Source: Ahaetulla prasina (taxonomy: Eukaryota > Chordata > Lepidosauria > Squamata > Colubridae). Taken from it: a stretch of DNA of 64,000 nt. The stretch spans positions 102,822,554 through 102,886,553 of the forward strand of contig NC_080539.1 in NCBI RefSeq assembly GCF_028640845.1, given 5' to 3'. Positions 10,517 through 20,805 of the stretch are shown one piece after another. Under the pieces are notes generated by a model that ran no database searches, had not been told where the DNA came from, and saw only the letters and a program-made list of their open reading frames with translations. Position numbers and translations under genes: made by a program. Within the stretch, counting starts at the first letter, position 1. Each line of letters opens with the position of its first letter.

Positions 10517-12788
10517 TTTTTTAAATTATTATTATTGAAAAAGTTTTTACAAAAAAAAAAGCTTCCCCCCCCTTTCCCCCTCTCCCCCTCTGCCCCCCTC
10601 CCTTCAAACCCCCCCCCCACTTCCCGGAACAAACACAAGGTATAGTTAAAAATAAAACAAGCATATGCTAAAATTTTTCCCTCCTAACTCAGTTATACTC
10701 CTGCAATTCTTATCAAATCCTAACCTCCCCCATAGCAATCAGAAATAATACATCCTGATCATTCAAGGGCAGTCTGATATCTCTTAATCTGATATCTATT
10801 TTGAATATAGACAATCCATTTTTTCCATTCATTTAAGTATCTTTCTTGTATATTGACTTTCAAAAAGGCTGAGATTTTTGCCATCTCAGCCAAATTAGCA
10901 ACTTTCAATATCCATTCTTCTATTGTAGGTAGTTCTTTTTTCTTCCAATACTGTCCTATCAGTAGTCTTGCCACTGTTACTAAATTTAAAATTAATTTAG
11001 TCTCAATTACTGTACAGTCCGTGATAATTCCCAGTAAAAAAAATTGTGGTAGGAACTTTATCTTCTTTTTCAAAACATTTTGTATAATCCACCAAATTCT
11101 TATCCAAAAAGTCTTAATGTTCTTGCAAGTCCACCAAATATGAAAATATGTAGCATCATCACAATTACATCTCCAACATTTTGCTTGCATATCTGGATAC
11201 ATACATGATAGTTTCTTAGGATCTAAATGCCATCTATAAAACATTTTGTAAAATTTTTCCCTTAAATTCTGTGCCTGCGTAAATTTAACATTTCTAACCC
11301 AATTTTTTCCCCAAGTTTCCAACAATATTGGCTCCTGAAAATTTTGTGCCCACTTTATCATACAGTCCTTTACCAAATCCCTTTCAGAATCTATTTCAAG
11401 TAACACATTATACAATCTCTTTATATACTCCTGAGACTGGTTTCTAATTTGCTTTACCAAATTTTCCTCATTCTGCACTATACCAATTTTCTGATCTTCC
11501 TTCCATCTAGCACGTAATTGCCCATATTGAAACCAAGTATAATTTTTCCCTTCTTCTTTTAATACGTGCAGAGATCTTAATTGCAAACTACCTCTTTCAG
11601 TATACAAAAGATCTTTATATGTAATCATTTCCTGATTCTGTTCTATATTTATATTCTCTATTGTATGTCTGGGACTTGCCCACATAGGAACCTTATAATT
11701 TAGTTTGTAAGAGTATTTTTTCCAGACACGCAAGAGAGCAGTTCTTAACACGTGATTTTTAAAAGCCTTAGCCACTTTTTTGTTGTAGATTAAATATGCA
11801 TGCCATCCATATAGTAAATCATAACCTTCTATATTCAGGATTCTTTCCTCCGTTAGATTAAACCAATCACTTATTGCAGAGAGAGCAGCTGCTTCATAAT
11901 ATAATTTAAAATTGGGCATTTTTAAGCCTCCTCTTTCCTGTGAATCTTGAATTATTTTCATTTTAACCCTCACTTTTTTACCTTCCCATATAAATTTATT
12001 AATTCCAGTCTGCCATTCCTCCAAATTTTTATCTTTCTTAAATATTGGTATCATCTGAAAGAGGAATAAAAATCTAGGTAAAACATTCATTTTAATAGCA
12101 GCTATTCTCCCCAGCAATGATAACTGCATTTTTTTCCAAACAGTCAACTCCTTCTGAACGTTTTGCCATAACACCTCAAAATTATTCTTGTACAATTTCA
12201 CATTTGAAGGGGTAATATAAACCCCTAAATATTTAACCTTTTTTACAATTTCAAATCCTGTTATTTTCTCTAATTTTTCTTTCTGTTGTTTAGTCATATT
12301 TTTTATTATCACTTTTGTTTTATTCTGATTTACCTTAAACCCTGAAACCTTTCCATATCGATCAATTATTTCCAACAGAGAAACACTTGAATTTATAGGA
12401 TTTGTTAGAGTAATCACCAAGTCATCTGCAAAAGCTCTCACTTTATATTCATATTGTCTAACTTTAATTCCCTCTGTCTCCTTTGATTCTCGTATTTTAT
12501 CCAATAGTGGCTCCAGAGTTAGAATAAACAATAATGGTGATAAAGGACATCCCTGTCTTGTTCCTTTCGCAATCTTAAAGGCTTCTGTTAAATTACCATT
12601 AATTATTATCTGAGCTGTTTGCTCTCCATAAATCGCTCTAATTATTCTCAGAAAACAATCTCCAAATTGCATTTTATCTATTAATTTAAATAAAAAATCC
12701 CAATGCAATCGATCAAAAGCTTTCTCTGCATCCAGAAAAATAAATGCTGCTGGAATAAAAATTTTCTTTTCTAAATATTCCAATAAAA
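10517..12788 (-). mobile_element. young 5'-truncated L1 with 16-bp target duplication
   Basis: The perfect repeat TAATCTTCAAAGTCTT occurs at 10501-10516 and 12789-12804 and brackets the insertion, giving exact ends. The element lies on the minus strand. Its 3'UTR (10517-10758) has the G-rich tract seen at 6858-7170, and its 5' end stops inside the reverse transcriptase domain. The ORF2 remnant is unbroken, which points to recent insertion. It sits inside an older non-LTR element (9595-10516 plus 12789-13085). Confidence 0.9.
10759..12788 (-). CDS. L1 ORF2 protein, C-terminal 676 codons (partial)
   Basis: This is the 5'-truncated ORF2 of an L1 retrotransposon, which encodes the reverse transcriptase that performs target-primed insertion. 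Reading from the truncation point, the frame begins LLEYLEKK and soon shows the RT motif FLDAEKAFDR, then KGTRQGCPLSPLLF, the catalytic block AFADDLVI (FADD form) and KYLGVYI. Near the C-terminus is a Cys/His cluster, CWRCNCDDATYFHIWWTC, of L1 type. The endonuclease and N-terminal RT are absent. The open frame actually continues 24 more codons upstream to an ATG at 12861, but those codons belong to the flanking host element. There are no stops or frameshifts, so this is a recent but non-autonomous copy. Confidence 0.9.
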
Positions 12789-13085
12789 TAATCTTCAAAG
12801 TCTTCTTATCTGTTTCAAAATATAACCAAAGAATCCCTTGGGAGAGGAGCCTTTCAATCAATTTTAAAGTCTTAAATCAAATCCATCTGATCCTTTTATC
12901 TGTTTAAAACTTTCTAAAGTCAACAAAAAAAAATCATCCTTTTGCTATAATTTTAATAATTTTATTAATTTGTAATAAAAAGCACACATCTTTAAACTTA
13001 TATTTAAACTTTTTTAAGAATTGAAAGAAACTTACCAGTGATTTAATAAAACTTGCCGGTTTAAAGATTCTTAAACTTTAAATAA
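12789..13085 (-). mobile_element. older non-LTR element, 5' part of the interrupted copy
   Basis: This continues the element at 9595-10516 after subtracting the L1 and one copy of its 16-bp target duplication. It is AT-rich and holds no recognised protein. It supplies the 24 codons (MIERLLSQG...) that precede the L1 ORF2 remnant in frame. The outer boundary is uncertain because a hAT-like MITE follows at 13100. Confidence 0.4.
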
Positions 13086-13099
13086 AACTATGTATGTAT

Positions 13100-13375
13100 C
13101 AGGGGTGAAATACAGCGGGACTGAAAGGTTCTGGACAACCAGTAGCGGAAATTTTGAGTAGTTCGAAGAACCGGTAGTGGAAATTTTGAGTAGTTCGGAG
13201 AATCAGCAAATACCACCTCTGGCTGGTCCCAGAATGGGGTGGGAATGGAGATTTTGCAATATCCTTCCCCCAGGAGTGGGGAGGAAATGGGGATTTTGCA
13301 GTATCCTTCCCCTGCCACACCCACCAAGCCATGCCCACAGAACCGGTAGTAAAAAAAAGTTGAATCTCACCACTG
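13100..13375 (+). mobile_element. hAT-like MITE, family A, copy 1
   Basis: It has terminal inverted repeats of the form CAGGGGTGAAAT...TCTCACCACTG and an 8-bp target duplication GTATGTAT at 13092-13099 and 13376-13383. The interior shares 'AAATACCACCTCTGGCTGG' and 'GGAGATTTTGCAATATCC' with the copies at 49606-49924 and 55943-56219. Eight-base duplications and CAG-type ends are the hAT superfamily signature. No transposase is encoded, and open frames inside the element are chance. Confidence 0.9.
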
Positions 13376-13402
13376 GTATGTATGTATGTACGTATGTGTG
13401 TG
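13376..13402. repeat. (TATG)n microsatellite at hAT insertion site
   Basis: TATG-rich repeat on both sides of the hAT-like element (13089-13099 and 13376-13402). The element inserted into this tract and duplicated 8 bp of it. Confidence 0.8.
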
Positions 13403-13696
13403 TATCAAATATAAAGTCCAAAATGGTTAAGAGATTACTCCAGTTGAACATAGTCCATATAGATGACATTAGCAGTTGCAATGTGGTGGAATCTGGTGCT
13501 GTTGCAGGATGTAGGGGGTCTTTCACAAGAAGCTAAGAGACAAATCAGCCTTGAGTCCTTGGCATGCAGAAAGAGGCCCAGGAGGGATTCTTCCTAAACC
13601 TTCACATAATATATCTGATAGTTTTGCAGTGTATACTTTAGGCTGGAAAGATTCCTGTGTATGGGAGAAACAAAAACAAAGAAATTTCTCTGAGCA

Positions 13697-13850
13697 ATTA
13701 ATAATAATAATAACCACAGAGTTGGAAGGGACCTTGGAGGCCTTCTAGTCCAACCCCCTGCCCAGGCAGGAAACCCTACACCATCTCAGACAGATGGTTA
13801 TCCAACATTTTCTTAAAAATTTCCAGTGTTGGAGCATTCACAACAATTCA
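13697..13850 (-). mobile_element. CR1 3' end, minus strand
   Basis: The minus strand translates at first as NAPTLEIFKKMLDNHLSEM followed by a stop. Next comes the conserved CR1 3' segment 'GGTTGGACTAGAAGGCCTCC' / 'AAGGTCCCTTCCAACTCTG' and an (ATT)n tail. The same C-terminal peptide appears in the CR1 copies near 35.9 and 37.3 kb. It is a short 5'-truncated copy. Confidence 0.85.
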
Positions 13851-14604
13851 TTGGGTTATTCTTGGTTCCTTGCACCTAGCATATAAACAGAACAGACATA
13901 ACTTCCATGACTTCCAGCCAATTGCAAGTTGACACAAAAATGCAGCTCCTGCCCTCTACTTGCAAAAACGTAGCTATATGGAGGTAAGTAATCTGATGGT
14001 CTCTCTTTAACTCCAAAGAGATTTTAGTAGCCTGATTCCTGTATTTAGGTATCATTTCAGTCACAATGGTTCCTCTCTTGGATTGATTGGAAGTTCTGCA
14101 CACCAACACAGTTTTAATGATACTGTAAAGTATATTCTTCATATTAATTCTTTTTCCTATAAGCAGTGGTGGTTGTTGTATTTAATTTAAGCAGTGAGGA
14201 AAAACTTATGTCAAATAATCATATGTACAGTAGATTAATAATGGGCTTGAGAAACAGATGAAAGATGTAATGGTAGGGAAAAAGTAGGTAGAGCAATAAC
14301 TTTGCATATAATAGACCCAGCCTCCACCCACTTTCTCCAGATACTCATTTTGGACTAATTAGCACTTGTACAACATAACCTGTCAGGCAGGCTTTGTTAA
14401 AATAATGCTAATCAGGGAAAGTTTAGAGTGAAACGTCTATCCTTCCAGTTGTGATTTCATCCCTCTACCATGTTGTTGTGATAAAGGTTTCAAACAAAAG
14501 GTTTTCTTCCCTGCTTTTTAACTTGGGTTTAAAAGTTTAAAATTGGGTTTAAATATACTATATGCTGCATCTTCTTTGCTAAATTGATTTCACGTTAAAT
14601 TACT
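13851..14604. other. unique non-coding DNA
   Basis: No repeat recognised. An 88-codon minus-strand frame (14142-13876) shares only a weak resemblance with one at 27076-26867 (NILYS-IK pattern), which I could not confirm. Confidence 0.4.
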
Positions 14605-14612
14605 GTATAAAT

Positions 14613-14670
14613 CAGGGGTCTCCAACCTTGGTCCCTTTAGTCTTAAAGGGACCAAGGTTGGAGACCTCTG
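14613..14670. mobile_element. 58-bp hairpin MITE, hAT-like family B (deleted core)
   Basis: It is almost entirely two inverted arms: CAGGGGTCTCCAACCTTGG ... GTTGGAGACCTCTG, with GTCCCTTTA/TAAAGGGAC pairing internally and only a few unpaired bases in the middle. A perfect 8-bp target duplication GTATAAAT flanks it at 14605-14612 and 14671-14678. It looks like a terminal-repeat-only derivative of the 134-135 bp elements at 26474-26607 and 34053-34187. Confidence 0.9.
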
Positions 14671-14678
14671 GTATAAAT

Positions 14679-15844
14679 CATACAAAAGACCACCTTAGTC
14701 TGTCATAATGGGTTAACATCCAAGTATACTTTCTGGAAAACATTTAATTTTTTTCTTTTTTATCCTGACAGACGCATCAATGATAGATTTTTCATTTTTA
14801 TTCCTTCCATAGAACTTGTAAATGATTGATACCAGGTGTAGATATTTGTGTGAATAAAAAATATGCTGTCATAGACGTATTTTAATATCAAATTTTAAAC
14901 ATAGGTGTAGCCCAGCATTATTCTTTCATGTAAAATGTTGAGTAGTCTATGACATTTCAGGGTAGGTATTAACGGTGAAGAAATCTCAGTATTGAAAGCT
15001 TCAGCTGATAATTCTCAGTCATAGGTTCTAAGTATTTATTTAGTTTATTATTCTTATCCTGGCTATTACTAATCTAGCATATTTTTACAACCTACTGAAA
15101 ATTAGAGATATTTTCAATCTGTTCTTGACATTAGAGTTTGTGTGTTTTATGGGGTTCTTTGTAGACCTGCTTTAGAATGATATCTTATGAAATGCTGCAT
15201 GAAAAGGGCCTGGTGTGGAGAGAGATAAGTCATTTGGGAAAGAAGGATTGAGCTTTAATTCAAGCCCATCTGGCAATTAGCAAATAAACAGGCAATATAA
15301 AACAAATGGAAAAGTCCAAAGGTTCACAGAGCCTTTTAGAATGTTGGTATGTTTAACACAATTAATGCAATTAAGAATAAATTCTGATTTGACAAGTCAA
15401 AGGTGGGATCTCTTTTGCAAAAAACCGTTAATGTCTAAAAGCAAACACTAAGAATATATATTTTACCAGCTTCAATTTTAAAGGCATTGGCAAATAATTT
15501 AAATACTAGACATGATATTTTAATTATTCATGCAGACGACAAACTAAATAATATTGCTTCAAGGAAGGAAGCATATATTTGAGTGAGAACATCAGTATGT
15601 ATATGCAACTGAATAAGAGAGTTGTTTTATCGCTGTAGGAGAATTTATAATTAATAGTAATCATTCGCTATTCTTGAATCTAAACCTATACAACAAAACT
15701 TCACTGTATTGCTGTCAGTTGTAAATTCAAGCAGTGCTGGAAAATTTCTGTCTGAAATCTTAGGGATTGCTCTACTGACATTGATGGACCAGTGATCAGA
15801 ATAATGCATCTTCTATCCAGAAGCTTTATCCATACACAGTAAAC
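14679..15844. other. unique AT-rich non-coding DNA
   Basis: No repeat family, exon or conserved-looking reading frame recognised. Confidence 0.4.
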
Positions 15845-15846
15845 TA

Positions 15847-16253
15847 CTGTATTTTTCGGAGTATAAGATGCACAGGAGTATAAGACACAGTTTTTGGGGA
15901 GAAAAATAAGAAAAAAGTTGATTGGCAGGTGGATTGGCCTCCCCAATCAGCTGTTTCCAGAGGTGAATTTTAGCAACAGGTTCCTTGATTGTGAGCTCTG
16001 TGCCTTGCTTTTTTTTTTTTTGCTTTTTTTCCCCTGCCTCTGAAAGCCTCTGAAACAGAACTTCAGAAAAAAAAGCCTCTGAAGCTCCGTTTGGGGGCTT
16101 CTTTTCTGAAGCTTCGTTTCTGATGCTCTTTTCAGTCTCTGAAACCTCTGTTTGAGAAGCTGGGCGGGGCTACATTCGGAGTATAAGACGCATCCAGATT
16201 TTCACCCTCATTTTTTGGGGAAAAAGATGCGTCTTATACTCTGAAAAATACAG
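15847..16253 (+). mobile_element. TA-flanked MITE (Tc1/mariner-like), 'CTGTATTTTTCGGAG' family
   Basis: The inverted ends are CTGTATTTTTCGGAGTATAA and TTATACTCTGAAAAATACAG, each bounded by TA, as expected for Tc1/mariner target-site duplication. The 407-bp interior has no transposase and contains related 'CCTCTGAA' and 'GAAGCT' words. The family is common in squamates as I recall. The frame of 81 codons at 15946-15701 is not a gene. Confidence 0.85.
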
Positions 16254-16579
16254 TAAATAGTTGCACAATATTTAAGATACAAGTAGAAAACATACATCAA
16301 CTTTGCATTTTTTCAGTATCTAAATGACAGTTTTTTTTAAGGGCAAATTATTTCTCTTAATTTTACCCATATGCCCTTTCATATTTAGCAATTCATAAAT
16401 CCATATGATATCCCATTAGAGGACAGTGATTGTCCTTGTTAGACAACATGGTCACTTTTCCTATATGATAGGAAATGATATCATTATATTATGATACTCT
16501 AGCACAGAATTCATAATTTTCCCAACCTGATCCACAAAACCTAGTTCCTTTTTTAAAACTTGATGTGGTTCTGTAAAAA

Positions 16580-16835
16580 GTAATAGGCATCTTGGGTACG
16601 ATCCCAAAACAGTGGATCACCATTTGAACACCATTGGCATTGACAAAATCACCCTTACTCAATTGCAAAAAGCAGTTTTGTTTGGAACGTTCTGCTTACA
16701 TTCTGTGACAATACCTTCGACACCATCAAATAACAACATCTGTCTAACCCAGATCCTTGGGAAAAACTCGGTAGATGGATAAAAATACCAAATCCATCCT
16801 AAACTGTTGACTGTGTGTGACGAACCATAATAACA
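16580..16835 (+). mobile_element. unnamed LINE 3' end fragment (possible)
   Basis: Words such as 'CTCAATTGCAAAAAGCAGTT', 'CCCAGATCCTTGGGAAAAAC' and 'GTGTGTGACGAACCATAATA' followed by an AATAA-rich tail match a repeated 3' end I recall from squamate genomes, possibly an R4/Dong-like or other non-LTR element. No protein is preserved. The identity is uncertain. Confidence 0.35.
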
Positions 16836-19563
16836 ACTTTAATAGGTTCATTGGCATAAACAAATTACAAAAAACCACTTCATTTCATTGCCATTTTTAT
16901 ACACTAAACTAGAGCTTTATCTCTGGATTAGGGATTTCAAGATATATTTTTTTTTACTAAGAAGTTCTATATTTGAAAAGCCCTGCTCTGGCCCTCTAAT
17001 TGTCAGGACAAATTAGATGTGGCCTGTATCTCCAAGCGCTCATTCTACTTGATTGTTTGAAAAAGGGGCATGACATTTTAATTCGTGCTGAGCTGTGGGA
17101 AAATAGGAAATGGCTAAAATAATTTCTCTCATTTCTTTTCCCTTTAATAACAGCATATTTGTAAAGATCAAATTGTTTATAGCATCCTAACCTGAGCCAA
17201 AAGGGGATATATACTTTTTTGTATCTGTTACTTAAGTTCTTTTAAATTATTTTTTAACTGAAAACCTTCTGCTCCCTGTGCTGTGCCAAACTTTCTCCCC
17301 TGAGTTTGGTTTCAGAATAGCTCTCACAATGGCACAGTTACAGATTTATTCCAATTAATTTTAGATATAGATAATTGCCCCAGATTAATTTTGTATGTAT
17401 TGGAACAATCTAGTGATTTAGTTAGAAAAACAAAATGTAATATAATTTAGGTATTAATTTTTTACTTCCTTTTTCATATCAGAATACCTTTGATGGCTAT
17501 TAAATTATATTTAAACATTAAAAACGTCTGTTGTTTATGATAAAGACAGAGAAAAATTAGAAACCAAATAATTAACACCACAATCTGGAACAGATTTTCA
17601 GTACAATGATAAACATTTTAAAGTTGCTAAGAGGAATTGCCAATTAATATTACTGAAAGATTTTAAGCCTAGAAAAATAACATTGCTTGTTATAATTATT
17701 AATAGAAGCATATTCTTTATATTTGGAATGCAGGGTTAAAACATGAAATAAATATCTAAATAATAGATGATTTTGATTTAACTTTACTGTGAATTAAGTT
17801 AATGTTCATGAATTGATCATGAAAATATTTCTCTAAATCTATAGATATGCTGTTTATAATGTTAGGTGCTGTTTTATAATATGGCTTTATGAACTTTCTA
17901 ATGCCAAAAATTTAGTATAGTCCAGATATTCATATGCATGTGACATACATTACAAATTCCACAGAATATAACACACTGCACATATGTTTTTTGTATATCT
18001 AAAGATCTTGGGGATCTTAAAGCACTTTTCTGTTTATATGTATGTAGAAATGTTACAGATTATACTATATATGCTTTAAACTGAAAATTGAAAATGTTTA
18101 AATCAGAACTACGTAAAAATTAAGAAGAAACATGGGCATTGAATACTATTATATTTTAAAACATAAAATAGTACTGATATTATTGGTTCACATTATTATT
18201 GTAATATGTTAGCATGTTCTGATTCCTAAAAACATTTTGATTGCCTATCTCAATAATCAAAACTGATTTTACTAGAGTAATCATGAATTTACTATTCATG
18301 AATAGTAATAAATCATATGAAAAGTATGCATATGTTTATAAAAACAACATGAATTACTAATGACATAAAAATTTAAATCACATAAATCCCCAATTATGCT
18401 AGGCATAATGTAGTTGTAACCGGAGAGGGAAAACTCAATTCACAACACAAGTTTGAGCTCACATGAATGCCTTTGTGTATACAGCTGTACACACAAAGGT
18501 TTCCTCACAGCAGATTTAATTATTGAATGTGCCATTGAAGATTAGATTCACTAGTATGACTCCAAAGGAGTAGGTCTCATTGTATGATGAGTTTCTTCCC
18601 TTGTGAAGATGATTGCAAAGGGAAATAATATACTTTTGGCTTAGCATAATACACAAATTTATCCATAGAAAGAAACTATGGCTTACAAGCAAAGTAGTTA
18701 CATTCACACTTCCCTCCAATTCAAAAGTAAACCACACTAAGGCTTAATTTGATGTAGAAGTAAAACTAAATACTAATAGTAATCCTTTACGATGTATGCT
18801 TGTAATAAATGTTGATTGTGCAGCACTTCTATTTCTACCCCCTTTTTCCTTTTCTTTTTAAAACTATTTCTCCATGATTTATTTAGTGTGAATATTTAAT
18901 TTTCTAGTTCCAAGGTTACTATCTTCCAGTTAGTTGAAGTTTAGCTTGTTCTGGAAGTACCAGTATGTGAATTGAATGTATTCTCTTCCGTCCCAATGAG
19001 ATTTCTCCTATTAGTGACACTGCTTTACACATGATATTACGGTATATTAAAAAAAAAAAGCTTGATGGCATTCAGCTTACTAATGAAAACATAAACTCAT
19101 TCTCAAAAAATGGTTTATTTGAAATCCTGCTTAATCTGATACTTTAAGCTTATTTGACCAATTTTTTTTCTGACTCATGATTAAGCTTGTATGAGGTTCA
19201 TTTATATTAAAATATATCTTTGTAGGAAATGATGGAAGAATCCTTTCTGAGTTACTGAATCATGAAAAACCTGTTTCCTAGAGTTTCAGCAAATTATATT
19301 AGACAATAATTTGATTTCTATCCAGTTCAAAGAACATTAAAATGTTTAATCTTGAATGTCCACATAAGTTAACATGAAGATCTATTTTTGAGAAGAGCTC
19401 AGTATTAGAAAGAAGGCCTATGAATTGCACTAGAACAGAAATTTATACAGTATTCCTTTGTTTAAGTTGTGATGAATAAAAGGCTATAGGATTTAATGAA
19501 AAACTATTTTTCCTGAAACATGTCTCTTGGTCATGATGGCTATGCTCATAGAATGATTGAGTT
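16836..19563. other. unique AT-rich non-coding DNA
   Basis: A long low-GC stretch with no repeat family I recognise and no credible exon. If anything functional lies here it would be regulatory, and I cannot show it from sequence alone. Confidence 0.4.
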
Positions 19564-20507
19564 CAGGTATTCCTTGATTTACAACCATTTGTTTAGTGAC
19601 CGTTCAAAGTTACAACAGCATTGAAAAAAGTGACTGAAAAAGTATGACTGTTTTTCACATTTACAACCTTTGTAGCATCCCCATGGTCATGTGATCACAA
19701 TTTGGATACTTGGCAACTGGTATGTATTTATGACAGTTGCACTGTCCTAGGGTCATGTGATCATTATTTTTTATTATTATTTATTATTATTTATTAGATT
19801 TTTATACCGCCCTTCTCCCGAAGGACTCAGGGCGGTGTACAGCCAATATAAAACAATAACAATGTACAATTAAAACAGAGAATTAAAAAACTTATTCTAT
19901 AATTGGCCAAAATTTAAAATGTTTAAACTTAAAAACCCTTAAAATTCATATAAATTACAACCCCAGTTAAAATTAATATTTAAAATTAAAAAATTAAGAA
20001 TTTAAAAAGTTTAAGACAGTCCCGCTCGAATAAATAAATGCGTTTTCAGCTCACGGCGGAAGGTCCGAAGGTCAGGCAATTGACGCAAACTAGGGGGGAG
20101 TTTGTTCCAAAGGGTAGGAGTCCCCACAGAGAAGGATCTTCCCCTGGGGGCCTCCAGCCGACATTGCTTGGCGGACGGCACCCTGAGAAGTCCCTCTCTG
20201 TGCGAGCGTACGGGTCGGTGGGAGGCGTGAGATAACAGCAGGCAGTCCCGTAAGTACCCAGGCCCTAAGCCATGGAGCGCTTTAAAGGTCATCATCATTT
20301 GTAATCTTACCAGCCAGCCTTTGACAAGCAAAGTCAATGGGGGAAGCCAGATTCGCTTAATGATCATACAATTCTTTTTATAACTACAATGATTTGCTTA
20401 ACAAATGTGTCAAAAAAGGTCGTTAAATAGGGCAAGACTCAGTTGACAACTGCCTTGCTTAGCAATCAAAATTTTGGACTCAGTTGTGTTTGTAAGTTGA
20501 GTTCCTG
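19564..20507 (+). mobile_element. TA-flanked MITE, family C, split by an L2 insertion
   Basis: The left part (19564-19767) starts CAGGTATTCCTTGATTTACA and the right part (20328-20507) ends GTAAGTTGAGTTCCTG followed by TA. The interior words 'GTGACCGTTCAAAGTTACAA' and 'CCCCATGGTCATGTGATCA' are shared with copies at 54770, 59709 and others. The middle is interrupted by a minus-strand L2 (19768-20327). The inverted ends and TA flanks (5' flank mutated) suggest a Tc1/mariner-like non-autonomous transposon. Confidence 0.8.
19768..20327 (-). mobile_element. L2/CR1-group LINE 3' end inserted into MITE
   Basis: On the minus strand an ORF2 C-terminal remnant (about 20300-20011) reads TFKALHGLGPGYLRD ... 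PSAKQCR ... TLWNKLPPSLRQL ... FRRELKTHLF. This is the conserved C-terminal domain of L2/CR1-group LINEs. It is followed by an AT-rich 3'UTR with 'CCTGAGTCCTTCGGGAGAAG' and an (ATTATTT)n-type tail. Sister copies lie at 24966-25452, 35279-35781 and 36556-37178. The copy is 5'-truncated and lies inside the older MITE. Confidence 0.85.
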
Positions 20508-20514
20508 TAAGGCA

Positions 20515-20805
20515 CAGGTCTCCAACCCCTGGGCCATGGCTCACTACGGGGCCACAGACCATCTGGAAATGGGCTGCGCAAGCGATGAGCAAGTGTACGT
20601 GCACTCGCAGCTTTACTTACATGCGCAGCTCTACTTGCACAAGCTTGTGCTTAGTGCAAAGCTCCATTTGCTTGAGCAGCAGGCACTCCCACGTGAAGGG
20701 GATAGTAGGCATGCACCCAAGCATGCACACTCACACATTTACTCACACTTACTCAACCTGCTTCGAAATGGGCCACAGCCCGGGAGTGGGCTGTGGCCAG
20801 GGGTT
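20515..20805 (+). mobile_element. hAT-like MITE, 'GGTCTCCAACCCCTGGGCC' type
   Basis: It begins CAGGTCTCCAACCCCTGGGC and contains 'CATGCGCAGCTCTACTTGCA'. The far end 'GGGCTGTGGCCAGGGGTTAG' is degenerate, so the right limit is approximate. I could not find a clean target duplication. Open frames of 96-137 codons inside it are chance. Confidence 0.5.

Noticed and set aside
10759..12861. A 700-aa gene starting at 12861
   Set aside because: The first 24 codons lie outside the L1 target duplication and belong to the older host element. The real unit is a truncated L1 ORF2.
10517..13085. L1 with an internal deletion joining its leader to the RT domain
   Set aside because: The 16-bp direct repeat at 10501 and 12789 shows a nested insertion, not an internal deletion.
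13876..14142. 88-codon minus frame similar to one at 26867-27076
   Set aside because: Only a short NILYS-IK-like resemblance is seen. DNA similarity is weak and no family could be named.
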